Positions 1-11,578 of a DNA stretch of 64,000 bases are shown piece after piece. The position numbers and the translations under genes were made by a program. This stretch comes from Melanocharis versteri (Eukaryota; Chordata; Aves; Passeriformes; Melanocharitidae), in assembly GCA_013397845.1 (NCBI GenBank), contig VZTG01002349.1:193383-257382 (forward strand). The letters are read 5' to 3'. Position 1 is the stretch's first letter. Every line of letters starts with the position of its first letter. Under the pieces are notes generated by a model. The model had not been told where the DNA came from. It ran no database searches and was given only the letters and a program-made list of their open reading frames with translations.

Positions 1-315
1 CTTGATTCATAGCTCTGAAGGAACAATGCCTCAGGAAAAGAAGCAGGTTAGTAAAAAAGCATTCCAGAGTTTGAGTCTATGGCAGTTATCATCAGGTGTA
101 TTGAAGCTGTACGAAAGAAAAAAAAAAAGAAAAATGTGTCTTAGTAGTAATTGTCTTTCGCTTAACCTCAAAAATTACTTGCTGGAGTTCCGTGGAAAGA
201 TTTAGTTGGGCATATCTTGTACCAGGTGAGACTTTTTGTTTAGTTTTGCCTTTAGTAGCAATTCAACACACAAAACTGCCATGAAATGTAAAGGCACCAG
301 CCATGAGAGACCTAC
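1..315 (-). other. FHL2: FHL2 last intron (partial)
   Basis: The intron starts with donor GTAGGT at 315 and runs off the left edge toward the terminal exon. A short A-rich run occurs near 118-132. No coding signal for the final LIM4 half is present here. Confidence 0.85.
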
Positions 316-502
316 CACTGATTGGGTTTGTGCATCCAGCACACTTTTTGGCGTAGAGGTTGCAGAAGCAGCTCAAGCAGTATGCAAACTCATCCCTGGA
401 TGTAAAGCGCTGTCCAGACAGCTGCTTCTTGCATCCAGTACACACAAAGCACTCCTTATGCCATGGCTGCTCCCGGTAGGTAACACCTCCTGTGGTGATA
501 GC
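316..502 (-). CDS. FHL2: FHL2 coding exon: LIM3 and start of LIM4
   Basis: This 187-base exon has the acceptor TTTTAAAACAG-type AG before GCT ATC ACC at 502 and the donor G|GTAGGT at 316/315. It encodes about residues 168-229, starting AITTGGVTYREQPWHKEC and ending KCAGCTNPIS plus the first base of a Gly codon (phase 1). Zinc ligands visible are H-x2-C in the PWHKEC stretch, C-x2-C in CTGC, and the C-x2-C pair CLSC that closes LIM3, then KCAGC opening LIM4. The residue after the exon junction is Ala, where I recall Pro in human FHL2; it is not a zinc ligand. The next exon, with the rest of LIM4, is off the left edge. The frame joins cleanly in phase 0 to the exon at 1144-1313. Confidence 0.95.
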
Positions 503-1143
503 CTGTTTTAGGGAAAAAAAAAGACAAGAAAATGTTTTCTTAAGGGTGGCAGGTTTGTATTTTGATTTGGTAAAGAGGAATGGTAATGAGGTGTTGTGGG
601 GGGGAGGAGGGAAGAAAGTTTAACAACAGCAAGATTATAATATTGCTTGGAGTTAACCTAGAGAAAATCATGCAAGTGCTTTATTGCAATTTCCTTATTT
701 ATAAAACGAAGCCCCATACTAAAAGTACTTTACTAGCATATATTGTAAAATCTCATTCTCAATTGTACTTTTTGTTTTTCAAGGTAGTCTTTGTACGTTG
801 CTTTTCATGTGCACGTACTAGAGTTTGTCTCATCACTGTTCCTTCACCTGTCACTTTCTTCATGGTGGAGGAATTACCTGATGTGTTTCAACTCCCCTTT
901 TACTTTCTTTGGGAAAGACTGGTTTATTTCGTATTTTAGATACGTATTTACTTTCTGCTTCTCCAGACTTTGTCAGGGAGTTTTCTCTTGCAAGTGAGTG
1001 GAACTGAAATTATATCATCTCTTAAGACAAGTTAATTCTGAATCTTTTTACACATACAAAAATGAAATATTCTACCTACTTGGATATAAAATGGGATGGA
1101 CTTCAATCCCTTACGTTTCAGGTAAGCAAAACAAGAGCACTAC
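503..1143 (-). other. FHL2: FHL2 intron between the LIM2 and LIM3 exons
   Basis: This is a 641-base intron with donor GTAGTG at 1143 and an AG acceptor at 503-504. It is T-rich on the plus strand. Short ORFs here have no recognisable similarity. No repeat or regulatory element is supported. Confidence 0.9.
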
Positions 1144-1313
1144 CTTCTTGCACTGGACGCATTGCATGGCAAACTGCTTTTCATAGCAGGGTACACAAAA
1201 GTTTTGATTGTCCTTAGGGATGAAGCTCTTTGTCCCAATAGGCTGTTGGCAGCGGTAGCAGATAAAGCAGGTCTCGTGCCAGCTGTTGCCCTTGTATTCC
1301 ATCTTCCGAGTAC
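1144..1313 (-). CDS. FHL2: FHL2 coding exon: LIM2 and first zinc pair of LIM3
   Basis: This 170-base exon has the acceptor ATTACAG before GTACTCGG at 1313 and the donor AAG|GTAGTG at 1144/1143. It completes a split Gly codon (about residue 111), then encodes residues ~112-167 starting TRKMEYKGNSWHETCF. LIM2 ligands are visible: H-x2-C in SWHETC, C-x2-C in CYRC, and C-x2-C in CVPC. The exon ends with QCVQCKK, the first C-x2-C of LIM3. The TKSFIPKDNQNF segment is characteristic of FHL2. The downstream junction is phase 0. FHL proteins carry LIM domains back to back, so an exon boundary that cuts LIM3 just after its first zinc pair is expected in this family. Confidence 0.96.
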
Positions 1314-4300
1314 CTGTAATGAGACCAGAGTATCAGCTGAGCTTCTGGATGAGAGAGATGTGATTTGTAGCTCTTGTTTGCCTGGCAGCTGGCTGTCAGT
1401 CAAGAAGCATTGCAGCTATGAGCTAGAGGCTATTTCATGTTCCTACCAGCTTTGCATGACATTTGGTACCATTTTAGGTTTTTGGAGAGCAAGTGGTTCT
1501 TCTCCTGCAAAGAAGAGAAACATTTATTGCAAATAGCTATAGCCTAGAACAGCTTTTTGTGGTATTACCAGGCAAATAATGAATTGCAATGCACAGGAAG
1601 ATTCAAGGGAATTGGACACTTACCATTAAACCTGCTTTTTCAGAGGCCTTTTTCTTGTTCTCATTGAGGAGTATCATAAGTTTGCAATTGTTTCCAGCTC
1701 AGCAAAACCTATCCTAAATGTTTTTCTGTCTCTTGAACCTTACAGTAAGAAAGAAGCTTTCTCTCTGTTTTCAGCTGAATTGCGAAAATGGTTGAAATGT
1801 GAAATTTAAACAATCCTTTTCTGAAAAGCAGAGAAGTGGTATGGTAGTCAGGAAATAAATGCACTTCTCTAGAACAAAGTTTTAGGGCTCAGACAGTGTG
1901 CTTTGCAGATTCAGTCCACTGTATGGCAGGTGGACTCTGAGCCCTTCCATGAAATTGGAGATGCCCTATTATATGGATGAATTTCTTTCCTATGTACCAG
2001 TTTGAGTCAGAATATTTGATACTGGCCAGAAGGATAAACAAACAAGTGTTGTTCCTACAGTTCGGCATCACTCTTGGAGCCTCTAACAGCAAACAGAAAG
2101 TCAAATTCTTGGAAGACTGACAAGCTGATCGAGTTGGCTAATGATGGAGAACCACACTAATGCCTTTGATGCCAATTCTGACCGCCCCCATTACTGCAGG
2201 GTGAAGTTTTACCATTTTTCCCCTTCTCAAGCATTAATTAATTTTGTTTACTAGTTGCATATTTTTATTCTTTTATGATCTCATTAAATTCTGCTGAGAG
2301 GCATACTTTAGGATTTATTTGGTGGTTTGCTTTTTTTTTTTGAATGACTTGCATCAGTAGTAAGTGAACTGTTAATTATCTTCCTTTCTGATGCTTACAT
2401 TCTTGAATATTTTTGTTTATTTTTGTTAATAGACACCTTTTACAGTGCCCTCTCTATTCCCTCTCTATGCTGGTAACTTTCTATATCATGCCAAGGAGCA
2501 AATAAATCAGTCCTTGAAAGAATAATGTTCTGGAAAAAAAAGGGTTTGGATAATTTTTTTTTAATAGTCTAGAATTTTATTTTGACATTCTCAGCTGTTC
2601 TCTCTTTGGGATGGTGTTGTCACTGAAACTCAAAGCAGGGAGAGCCCTGTTTGTTAGCTGCTAGACTGAAGTCAGCAAGAGTTGTGTTTGCAGAAGAACT
2701 GAAAACCAAGCTTGTAATCACTTAAATGGGCACATCATAATAAAGCTTCATTAAATCTACATTTTACGTTTAATGGCTCAGAGCAAAGGGCAAGTTTAGC
2801 ATTAACAGTTTCCACAAAGTGTACCCAATCACTTGCTGGTTCTTTCAAAATGAATTATGCTTCCACTGGTGACCATATTCCTCTGGTGTAGCTCTTGTAC
2901 GACCACAGTGTGCTGTGTAAGTAGCAAAAACACACTGAGTGTACTGCTCTTCCAACGAGGTGACATCTCAGCTATCTTGGGTAAGCAGATAAAGGTAGTT
3001 GTAATGCTTACAAAAATTAATTTCTTTTCTTTTGGGTTATAAGAGAAGAAGGAATTCTCTGTGTCACTGAATCCAGCCTCCATTATGACATATCAATGTA
3101 TAGCTGGCATAATAGACAAAAAGAGATCCATTCAGTAGATCACTGATAATGGCGATGAATCCGATGAACAGTATTAAAAATACATATGCACAAAATCATA
3201 GAATCACAAACTCATAGAATAGTTTTTGTTAAAAGGAACCTTTAAAGGTCATCTAGTCCAAGCCCCTGCAATAAGCAGGGACATCTTCAACTCAATCAGG
3301 TTGCTCAAAACACCATCCAAACTGACCTTGAATTTTTCCAGACTTGGGGAATCCACCACCTCTCTGGGCAACCTGTTCCAGTGTTTTACCTTGCCACCCT
3401 CATTGTAGACACATTATTCCTTATATCAACTCTAAACCAACCCTCTTTTACTTTGAAACCATTATACTTCGTTCTGTTGCAACAGGCCCTGCTGAAAAGT
3501 TTGTCCCCATCTTTCTTATAGGTCCCCTTTCAGTACTGAAGGGCTGCAATCAGGTTTCCCCAGAGCCCCTTCTTCTTCAGGCTGAACAATCCCAACTCTC
3601 TCAGCTTGCCTTCACAAGCGAAGTGCTCCAGCCCTCTTTGTGGCCCTCCTCTGGACCTCCTCCAACAGTTCCATGTTCTTCTTAAACTGGTGTCCCCAGA
3701 GCTGGATGCAGCACTCCAGGTGGGATCTCTCAACAGCAAAGTTAAGGGGCAGAATCACCTCCCATGACCTGCTGCCCATGCTGCTTCGGATGCAGCCCAG
3801 GATACAACTGGCTTTCTGGGATGTGAATGGACTTCCTGTGTCATGTAGTTTCAGCTTTAAAACTGGCACTGGCTATTCCCAAGCATGTCAGTTTTTATTG
3901 CTGTGTCAGCAAAATGGTGGGTGTACATGGAATAATAGGAGATGCCTAAACTCGGTCATGAATAGATAGAGTCATCTGCTTTTAAATATTGTTGTCCTAT
4001 TTCATCATCAAGCCTTCATTTTTACACCCTAGGAGCAAAATGTTGTGGTTTTCTCCTTTTATCTGAGATGACCAATGTCAGAACCAGCTGACAAAGTACC
4101 TAGCAATCATTATGGAGTCTGTACAAGGATTCTTCAAATTGCCTTTTAATATTTTATTTGTGCACTGATAGCACTTTGACTTTAGAGCCCTCAAACCATC
4201 ACAGAATATTATAGTATTGACGTGAGAAGACCAGGTTTTAGCAATCTATTACTATAAGCTCACGTTTCATGTTGAAAACGAAAATAGCTCTTTCCTGTTT

Positions 4301-4587
4301 CTTTACATCTTTGTGCTCAAGAAAGATCTCAGAGGCACTTTGACCAATTTTTCATTTGTCTGAGACAAGCTAAATTTAGAGTAATTACACAAAAAGTTTC
4401 ATGTGAATGAAAGTTCTGCCATGTGCCATTATGAACATTACATGCTCTGGGCATGGAAGTAGCCTAGAATGCACCATCACTGGTTTTTTACACAGTTCAC
4501 CATGACTTAGCAGTGACTGTCAAGGAAAAGAATTTCTCAGAAATGTTGCTGAGTTTGGCTTGATATTTAGTCCAAAAAGTGACTAAC
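1314..4587 (-). other. FHL2: FHL2 intron between the LIM1 and LIM2 exons
   Basis: This is a 3.27-kb intron with donor GTTAGT at 4587 and the acceptor AG at 1314-1315. It contains one truncated CR1 LINE in the same orientation as the gene (see 3194-3848). The rest is AT-rich single-copy sequence, with poly-T/poly-A runs around 2330 and 2550, in which I see no other feature. Confidence 0.9.
3194..3848 (-). mobile_element. CR1 LINE, 5'-truncated
   Basis: On the plus strand the sequence opens with TCATAGAATCACAAACTCAT-type repeats, then the AAAGGTCATCTAGTCCAAGC motif. This is the reverse complement of an avian CR1 3' end, so the element lies on the minus strand with its 3' end at the low coordinate. 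Its minus-strand translation still shows the C-terminal reverse-transcriptase region of CR1, with pieces such as HLECCIQLWGHQFKKNM, LLEEVQRRATKR and LRELGLFSLKKKGLWGNLIA, split between frames by small indels. It is a dead 3' fragment of about 650 bases inside an FHL2 intron, in gene orientation. The 5' limit is approximate. Confidence 0.9.
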
Positions 4588-4762
4588 CTGGCATAATAGT
4601 CTTCTTGCACTCATTACATTTGGAAGAATATTCGTTGGAGTAGCAGTCAGTGCAAAGTAGATGTTCCTCTTTTGCAGCAAAAGGTTTGTCCACCAATGAA
4701 TTCTTGCACTGGAAGCAGTGGAAGCAGGTTTCATGCCAGTGACGGTCCTTGTAAGACAGATC
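4588..4762 (-). CDS. FHL2: FHL2 coding exon: LIM1 and first zinc pair of LIM2
   Basis: This 175-base exon has the acceptor TTTCTACAG before GATCTGTC at 4762 and the donor CCAG|GTTAGT at 4588/4587. It encodes about residues 53-110, opening DLSYKDRHWHETCFHC, and ends with IMP plus the first base of a split Gly codon (phase 1). LIM1 ligands are H-x2-C in HWHETC, C-x2-C in CFQC, and C-x2-C in CTDC. KCNEC gives the first zinc pair of LIM2. Length and phases join exactly with the flanking exons. The sequence is very close to mammalian FHL2 as I remember it, as expected for a strongly constrained protein. Confidence 0.96.
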
Positions 4763-6774
4763 CTGTAGAAATCCAAAACCACAGAGTAAGTGGAATGGAT
4801 AATTTGCACAACTGCAAACACATTCAAATCTGAACTGCAGCCAGAAGCTGGGGCTCATTTGCACTGCTCAGGAAAACAAAATGTTCTGACAAAGGTGAAC
4901 TCATTTTGCTTTGATAACCAAGTGCAGCTCATGACAACTATCAGCCCTTTTTCAGCTCAAGGTAACCTTTTTTGCGTGTGACAGAGGAACAGCTAGTTTC
5001 ATTTAGGTATTTCCTTTGAGAATAAAGCCCTGCTTTTGAGTCAGATTAAAACTTGTTAACCTGATAGGTATGATAGTCTTCCCCTATTTGCCTTAACTAT
5101 TGCTGATTTCTGGTTCATTTCATAGATATATACTCCTGAAGAGAAATCTTTTTTCCCAATTGTGTTCTGGTATTTTTTCGACAGATTTACACCAAGGGTG
5201 GAATGAGTCTGATCTCTTTGGGGTAATTTTTCACTACAACAAATTTTTACTGACTCGTGTGTTTTGGTTTACCTATATTTCAGATGTGGATTGGACTGAA
5301 AGATGCAAGACCACATTGTACCTGCATCCAGTGATCCAGAATACTGGCCAAGGGGTTAGTGTGGGGTTAGTGTTTAAAATACTCTTCACAGTCTTTTATT
5401 TTTCAGAATAAACAGTCCTTCTCAAAATTGTGACATAAAGGGATGACTGTGCTTTTTAAAATGTAAATTAAAGTGGCCTAATCATGTAACACTTGAACAG
5501 TGTCTTTGGAGTTCAAACAAAATAGAGCTTGGATGATTACAAGAAATGGTGTTTACCCCAAAATATAGAGGCTCTGTTTTGGGTTGGGAGTGTGAAAGGC
5601 TAGAATGGTCATGAATAGGGAGTATAAAAATTCAGCAGAAATAACTTCTCATGTTCTAGCTCAAGATCTACTGTGCATTTATAGCAGGCACTAAACTGAT
5701 TGGATTAACTGAAGGAAAAGAGTGAGTGGTAGAACATGAGATTTTTTAGTTTCGTAAAGCATCACAAAGCGTTCATGCCTGATGTGGCCTAAGCTGTACT
5801 GTGTCAGTCAGTACAGTCACAGGTAGCTCCAAATGTGCAATCTTAGCCCAGAGCAAACAAAAGATACCACAGATTTAAGTTAACCTATAATAACACTGTG
5901 TCTTTGGGCGCCTTGTTCACATAAATAGCTAGGAGGAAACACTGAAATAGTTTCAGGTAGCTCAGCCAATATATGGTAGCTTGTTAAACTTCAGTAATTT
6001 CTGTCAGAATCTGACCATGCAATTAAACATTTCTGTTTGGACATCTGTGCTACTCACCTAAATTTTTTGAATCATTGTGAGTAACAGTTCATACCCAATG
6101 TGTCTTGCTTCTCTGAGATTGCACCCTATGATAGAATATCTAAGACTTCTACTTTACGGCTTTCAGACCGTTGCTTGTGTTGCTTATTCAGCTCATCTAT
6201 TCATTTCAGCTAACTCCTTTCGAAACAGCACAAATTTCTGACTGTAAAATTTTAATCTTTTCTAATGGCAAATTCAAACCAATCTGCTTTGGAAGTTACT
6301 TACATTTTTTTTCTTCTCTTTACATGAAGTCAAATAGCCTAAATCTGATCTCATATTATATTTTCAACAGAAAAATACAGTGCTTTACAAAACGTGAAAT
6401 TTGCCTTCTAGAAAGTAGAACAACAGATCTGGTTTTCTTTCTCTTGTAACATGATGTATTCAATTATTTTTCCTCTAGCTGTCATTTCCTGTTTTTGCAA
6501 TTTTCAGCAAGCTATTTTTTGAATACTCGAAATTCATATGCTCATGTCTGCTTATTTTATCGATTAAATTATACCCTGAAGACGGTGCATGCCTTTTAGA
6601 AGAGGAGTAATGAAGACAAAGATTAGGTGTCAATGATGAAAGATTTGATCCCTGAGTCAGTTATGGTGGTAAGATTTTATAGGCAGTTGAGGATGCTGAA
6701 ATCTTGGTGGCAGAGAGATTTTTCAGTGTTTGCTTGTTTTCACGGAACTAGCTGCAAAACAGCTAGCAAGTTTT

Positions 6775-7032
6775 TGTAAATAACTTACTTATTATGCACT
6801 TGTGAGATATTTTTGGATACTGTTATTATAAGACCAAGGTCTTTTTAGCAAATGTGTGTGTTCTGGATTTAGCCAATAGCCTTGGTGTGTAGTCAGCTAG
6901 TATCCAATGGATTTCCTATAATTCCAAATATAAAACTCTACTATATGTAAATAAAGTTGGGGCATTTCTATCTAATCACTCCTGAGTTCGGATCTCTCCT
7001 TCCTCCCCGGGCCGTGGCCGTAACCGGCGACA
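6775..7032 (+). mobile_element. Possible solo-LTR fragment
   Basis: An AT-rich stretch carries a TATA-like TATAAAACTC at about 6930 and a polyadenylation signal AATAAA at about 6951. It then switches abruptly to a GC-rich tail (CCCCGGGCCGTGGCCGTAAC) that ends in ...CGACA at 7032. TATA, then AATAAA, then a U5-like tail ending in CA, fits a retroviral LTR on the plus strand. No matching target-site duplication was found, and the left end (a TG at 6775) is only a guess. An unrelated local GC patch is the alternative. Confidence 0.4.
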
Positions 7033-9365
7033 GGCAGTAGCTGGGTAGGTGACAGTAGCAGATATTTCATCATGATGAAGTCAAGAAGCAAAACTATGAC
7101 AAAAAGTACCCAAGATAAGAAGTGGGTTGAATAATCTTTAGCTTCTCTGGATTACTATAACAACTATTGTCATTGAATGTAGAGAGTCTAGGATGTCTGG
7201 CTTTGGCAGCAGAATATTAGACTGATGAAATGGATATTGTTTTCTCTCTCTAAATCTATGACATCTGAAAGCAAGGAAGTCCAAAGTACTGATGAAACCA
7301 TTTATGCATCATGAGTGTTCTTAGGTCACTGAAAAGGAGGTTTGGTCTACTTCAGCATGTTGTATATATTACTGGAGCCTATGGCCTGTCCATAAACTGT
7401 GGATGTGTTGATTTGGAGCAAATTCTACGCTGGAAAAGCACGTGCAAAAACTGACTTCGAGCTTTCTGAATGTCAGGCTGCTCCTCTGTTAAGCTGAAAG
7501 AACATCACATTTAGTCTAGGCATGTGAATTCTAGTTTATGCTAGCTGATTGTAACCCAAATAAATCCATTCCAGCAGAAGGTACAAGTGATATACAACTA
7601 ATTCCTGTTCTATTTTCACTTGTTTTCATTATGACATCCACGAAAAAAAAACCAACCAAACAAAAAAAAAACCTTTGACAAGATAACTGTTAACATTGGC
7701 AAGATTATGTTTTACATCTTCTCCATAAGTCTGTATAGTTTTTCTCCAGCATGGTTTATTTGGCCTCTAGGGTGGGACCGCATGTGACTTAGAAAAGTGT
7801 GTGTTTTAAAAAAACCCAGAAGACCCCTTTAGACTAGGGTTACCAGGTAACTGGGTTAAGCCTGGGCTCATCATACCCTGCATTTACATTGTCTTCTCCT
7901 CAGGCTTTTTACGTCTAAGCAAACCGAAGCCATTGTGCAGTACCATTTCTCTTGAACTGGCTTTCGGCAGAGACCCAGCAGGAAGAAGGAGATTAGAGAG
8001 CTTATTACCCGAACAGTAACTGTATATGTTGTTCATGGCTTTTTTGCCTGCCACGATGGTCTTTTCAGAAGGTTGAGTGTAGGAAATCGGCTACGTCAAC
8101 TAAATGCTGTGCAGATTTTAGCTACGCACATCGTGAAGCAAAACACTTAAATATGTTAGACTGGCACATTCGTATCAAAAGCATGTGGAGAAAAGGTAAA
8201 AACAAGCGAAATTGTACTGGACACAGTCCCTTATGTGTATGAGAAAATATTAAGGTGTCCACCTCTTTTACCATTTCACTTTACAATTAGTCTGAGATTC
8301 AGTAATGAGCTGAAAAAATGTTGCACGTTGGGACAGGGTTTAAACACTAAAAATGAGAAAAAGAATTATTTTTTCCCTTTCCTGATCCTCGTTACTGGAG
8401 GTTTTATTTTTTTGTTTAGTTTATGTGTGAGAATGACTCTTTTGAGCCCTTTTTGGCCTGCTTGCTGACACAGTAGCTGTATCTCACAATCTACTTAATT
8501 TTCACATTTCACAGAGAGTTTTCACTCCCTTCTGCCTGCCAAGGTCAGTTGTGGACTGCATTAAATGTAGGATTACTGTAGGTATTTCCTGTGTTTACAA
8601 TGGTTTCTATACCATAGGATCTGCAAGGAAAGTATTAAAAAAGCCAAAGTCAACCAAAAGTAACCCTTCAGCACTTAAGCAAATGGGTACAAGATGTATG
8701 GATTTCCAGAAAGAAGCATGAAACCGTAGGTGTGGTGAGTGCTCACCAGGAACTTAGCCAATAAAATGCCAATTTTTTCTAGAAAAAGTAAATTTCTCCT
8801 ATAACCTGTTGGCATATGGATAATGTGTAATAGGTGTGAGAGAAATGGCACTGTGTTTTCATATTGCCCACTGGTGCCTCCTACCACTCAGTTTATGAAG
8901 CTTTTAATCTGTCTGGGAAAGTTTCGTAAGCATCAGCTAGATCCGTTTACAGTTAATGAAATGGCCTGTGCACAAAGGTGTCATTCAGACACATGCTGTC
9001 ATTCCAGGATTTTTTGGTGGAAAAGAACTTTTCTTTTAAAATAAGGAACAAATTAGTTATCACTCAGTTACGTTCACAGTTACCCATAAACTACCTTAAA
9101 AAACAGAAAGATGGTGGAGAAAATTCTCCTGACTCGAATTCAAGGGAAGTTTCTCTACAGCATTGTTGTCTTGTGGGCTCTCTGTGCTATGGCTAAAACA
9201 CAATGTCGAAATCCGGCATCAATTTCATCCTCTGAGAGCCCAGCGCTGTCAGAATTCGAGTATTATGAGTGTCCTCTTCTCAGCACCTGTGGTTTCACTT
9301 TGGTGTAGCCCAAAGTCAGTTCTAGGAGGGTTGATTGTAATTGGGAGGGTGGGAAAGAAGGAAAT

Positions 9366-9425
9366 ACATACATATATGTGTGTATGTCTATTTCTTATGT
9401 ATGTATATACCTATGTATACATACA
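9366..9425. repeat. Degenerate TATG/TACA microsatellite
   Basis: Alternating ACATACATATATG, TGTGTATG and TATGTATGTATATACC units form an imperfect tetranucleotide tract in the FHL2 intron. Interruptions suggest an old, fairly stable repeat. Confidence 0.7.
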
Positions 9426-11398
9426 GTTTAATGAGGAGAAGAAGCCTGATTCTTTGTGACTGTTTCATGGCTGAATTATGCACAGTCATACAGTGCACAC
9501 ACTTCATCTGAAACTTATCTTGTGGCTGAGGCACTTGTAAGGGCTCTCTCAAATGTGTTCTCTAGCGTCTGTTACTGTCATTGAAAAGCTACTCTAGTTT
9601 TCTTCTCAGTGAAAACATTCATAGGATCTCCTTTTCTACCCAAACACAGTTTTTTCGTAAAACTAGGAGAAATTTAAGTTTTAACTTTTATCCATCTGTC
9701 AGAATTTGCTTAAAATTGGTCAACAGTTTCAAAATCTACAGCATAAAACATGGACAGGCGCAAAGAGCAGTCACAGGAACAAAAAAGGATATGTTTGTTT
9801 CTGGCACACTTTGTAGCTCTTTAAGAAATCTTTATTTACTATCTCTTAGTTGTGTTTTCCACATAAAATTCTCATTCTTTACATATATAAAATATTCTTA
9901 GATTGCAGACAGTTGGTGCTTTTTCTTTTTTTTCTATCTGATATTAGAGTGTGTCTCACTACAGAGTAAAGAAAAGCAGTGTATCGGATAACACCCACAC
10001 TCCCTAAATACATAAATCTGGGTTGAAAAGTTCAGCCTGATTAATTCCTGAATACTTCGACCGAGATTTGTTGAAGCTGGTCCAAGTTTTTAAATTCTTG
10101 ACTATCAACACATGGAAATATCTTCTCAGGGGATTAGAAAGAGACCTTAAAACAAAAGCACATTCTGGAATGGGGCAGAAATATTTTGCTTTTTCAGGTC
10201 AGGCCAGGCCAGCTGTATCTCTTCTCTAACCTGAATATTTATGAGCTGTAGGAAAGCTGGCAATTTTGTACCTTCTTACAGATTATTGCCAGTTCCCTGT
10301 CTTGATGGTGAAGCATTTTTACCTTTTTAAGGCTTCTGAAAGTGACTTCCCTACTGATTTGCCAATAGGGTGTTGTAGATCAATTTGGAAAATATGAGAC
10401 ATTTATTTTTTCCAATCTGAGTAAGCATATATTTTTATATCTCTGAACTAGTGATTGAGTGGTAGCATCACTAATGGGAATTAGTTTGTCTTTCTAGAGG
10501 TATGGATCAGCAGTGGGAAATTAAAAATCAGATGTCCTTGTGTCAGTGAAGAATCCTTTGGCCATGCAATACAAATTGCAGTTCTACTGCAATCTCACTC
10601 TGTCAGTGAAAACCTTGCCCAACTTTGAACAGGTCAATTCTGTGCAAGGGGGGTGTCTATTGGGTGAAGCCTGTTGGTAGCAGTCCAACAGACACTTCAC
10701 TAGATGGCTCATCTGTCTTCATTCAGGCGGGCTGAAACTGGCATGAACTCAGGTTGTTTTGGTTATTTTAAAAGAAATGCAGGTGGTCACACCTGATCTG
10801 TACCAGGCAGATGTTTCCATGTGTTGTAGCAGTGCATAACTCAAGCAAGAAAAGCCTCTGCTTTGCCCATCCCATTCTTTAATTAGACTCCCCTATCATC
10901 ATTCTGTATTTAAAAGGCTAATTTTTCTACTCTATCTGATTTATTATTTGGTCAGCATTAGCTAGATTTCTGTGATCTCCAATTTAGCACTTTGTCTTTA
11001 GTGCGTCTTTTCTCTTGATGACCACAAGTTGTGGTCACCGCAAAGCCAGCAGTGGCTTAGCTCCCTCTGACCCAAAAGTAGGCAAAACCAGCTTCTGTCA
11101 CTCTTCTTGATCCCAGCTGGCCCTGAGGACAGGCTCTCCTTATGAGTTAAAGAGTATTTCTTACATCAGAGCATCAGATCATTCTGTGCTTTATAGGAAT
11201 GCATTTCCGTTGCCATGCCAGGTAAAGAAGGGTTTGCCAAGTGAAACGATACAAAACACATACAGGGGTCCAGAAAACAGGCTCTCTCATCGAAAGAAAC
11301 CCCTCTGTAGCTGTTAGGCTGGATCCTTCCAGATCTCAGAGCTCTGTATCCAGGCTGCTCTGTCAAGATTTCTGTAACAAGACACAAATCCAACATAC

Positions 11399-11578
11399 CT
11401 TGCAGTCAGCACCAATAGGTTTTTTGCATTCCTCGCAGGTGTTGGAATAAAGATTTTCATAGCATTGCACACAGTAGGGGCTGTCCTCCTTCAGGATGTA
11501 CTTCTTACCAAACAGAGACTCTTTGCAGTAGTGGCAGTCAAAGCGTTCAGTCATGTTGGTGTCTGGAGTCCAGCTATC
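11399..11578 (-). CDS. FHL2: FHL2 start-codon exon: 5' leader tail, half-LIM, first zinc pair of LIM1
   Basis: The coding part is 11554-11399 (156 bases, residues 1-52). It starts MTERFDCHYC, ends CEECKKPIGADCK, and is followed by donor AAG|GTATGT. The half-LIM ligands are C-x2-C (CHYC) and C-x2-C (CVQC). CEEC gives the first zinc pair of LIM1. The ATG at 11554 has A at -3, a favourable context, and its position matches the usual FHL2 start. A good acceptor (TTCCTGTCTTCGTGGCAG) places the exon's 5' edge at 11578, leaving 24 leader bases (11578-11555). These 24 bases contain no stop in the ATG frame. The Ala in GADC replaces the Cys I recall in human FHL2 but is not a zinc ligand by spacing. 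At least one upstream noncoding exon is therefore required. Confidence 0.95.

Larger units (their letters stand above)
4763..11398 (-). other. FHL2: FHL2 intron between the start-codon exon and the LIM1 exon
   Basis: This is a 6.6-kb intron with donor GTATGT at 11398 and the acceptor CTACAG at 4763. It is AT-rich and holds an LTR-like fragment (~6775-7032), a degenerate TATG/TACA repeat (~9366-9425) and A-rich runs near 7643-7672. I see no coding exon in it; the plus-strand ORFs are short and featureless. Confidence 0.85.

Noticed and set aside
263..445. Separate small LIM-like genes suggested by individual ORFs at 263-445, 1111-1302, 4583-4864 and 11363-11794
   Set aside because: Splice junctions and phases join them into one FHL2 gene; none is an independent gene.
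3530..3869. Minus-strand ORFs that resemble a reverse transcriptase tail
   Set aside because: Part of a truncated CR1, broken between frames; reported as a mobile element, not as a gene.
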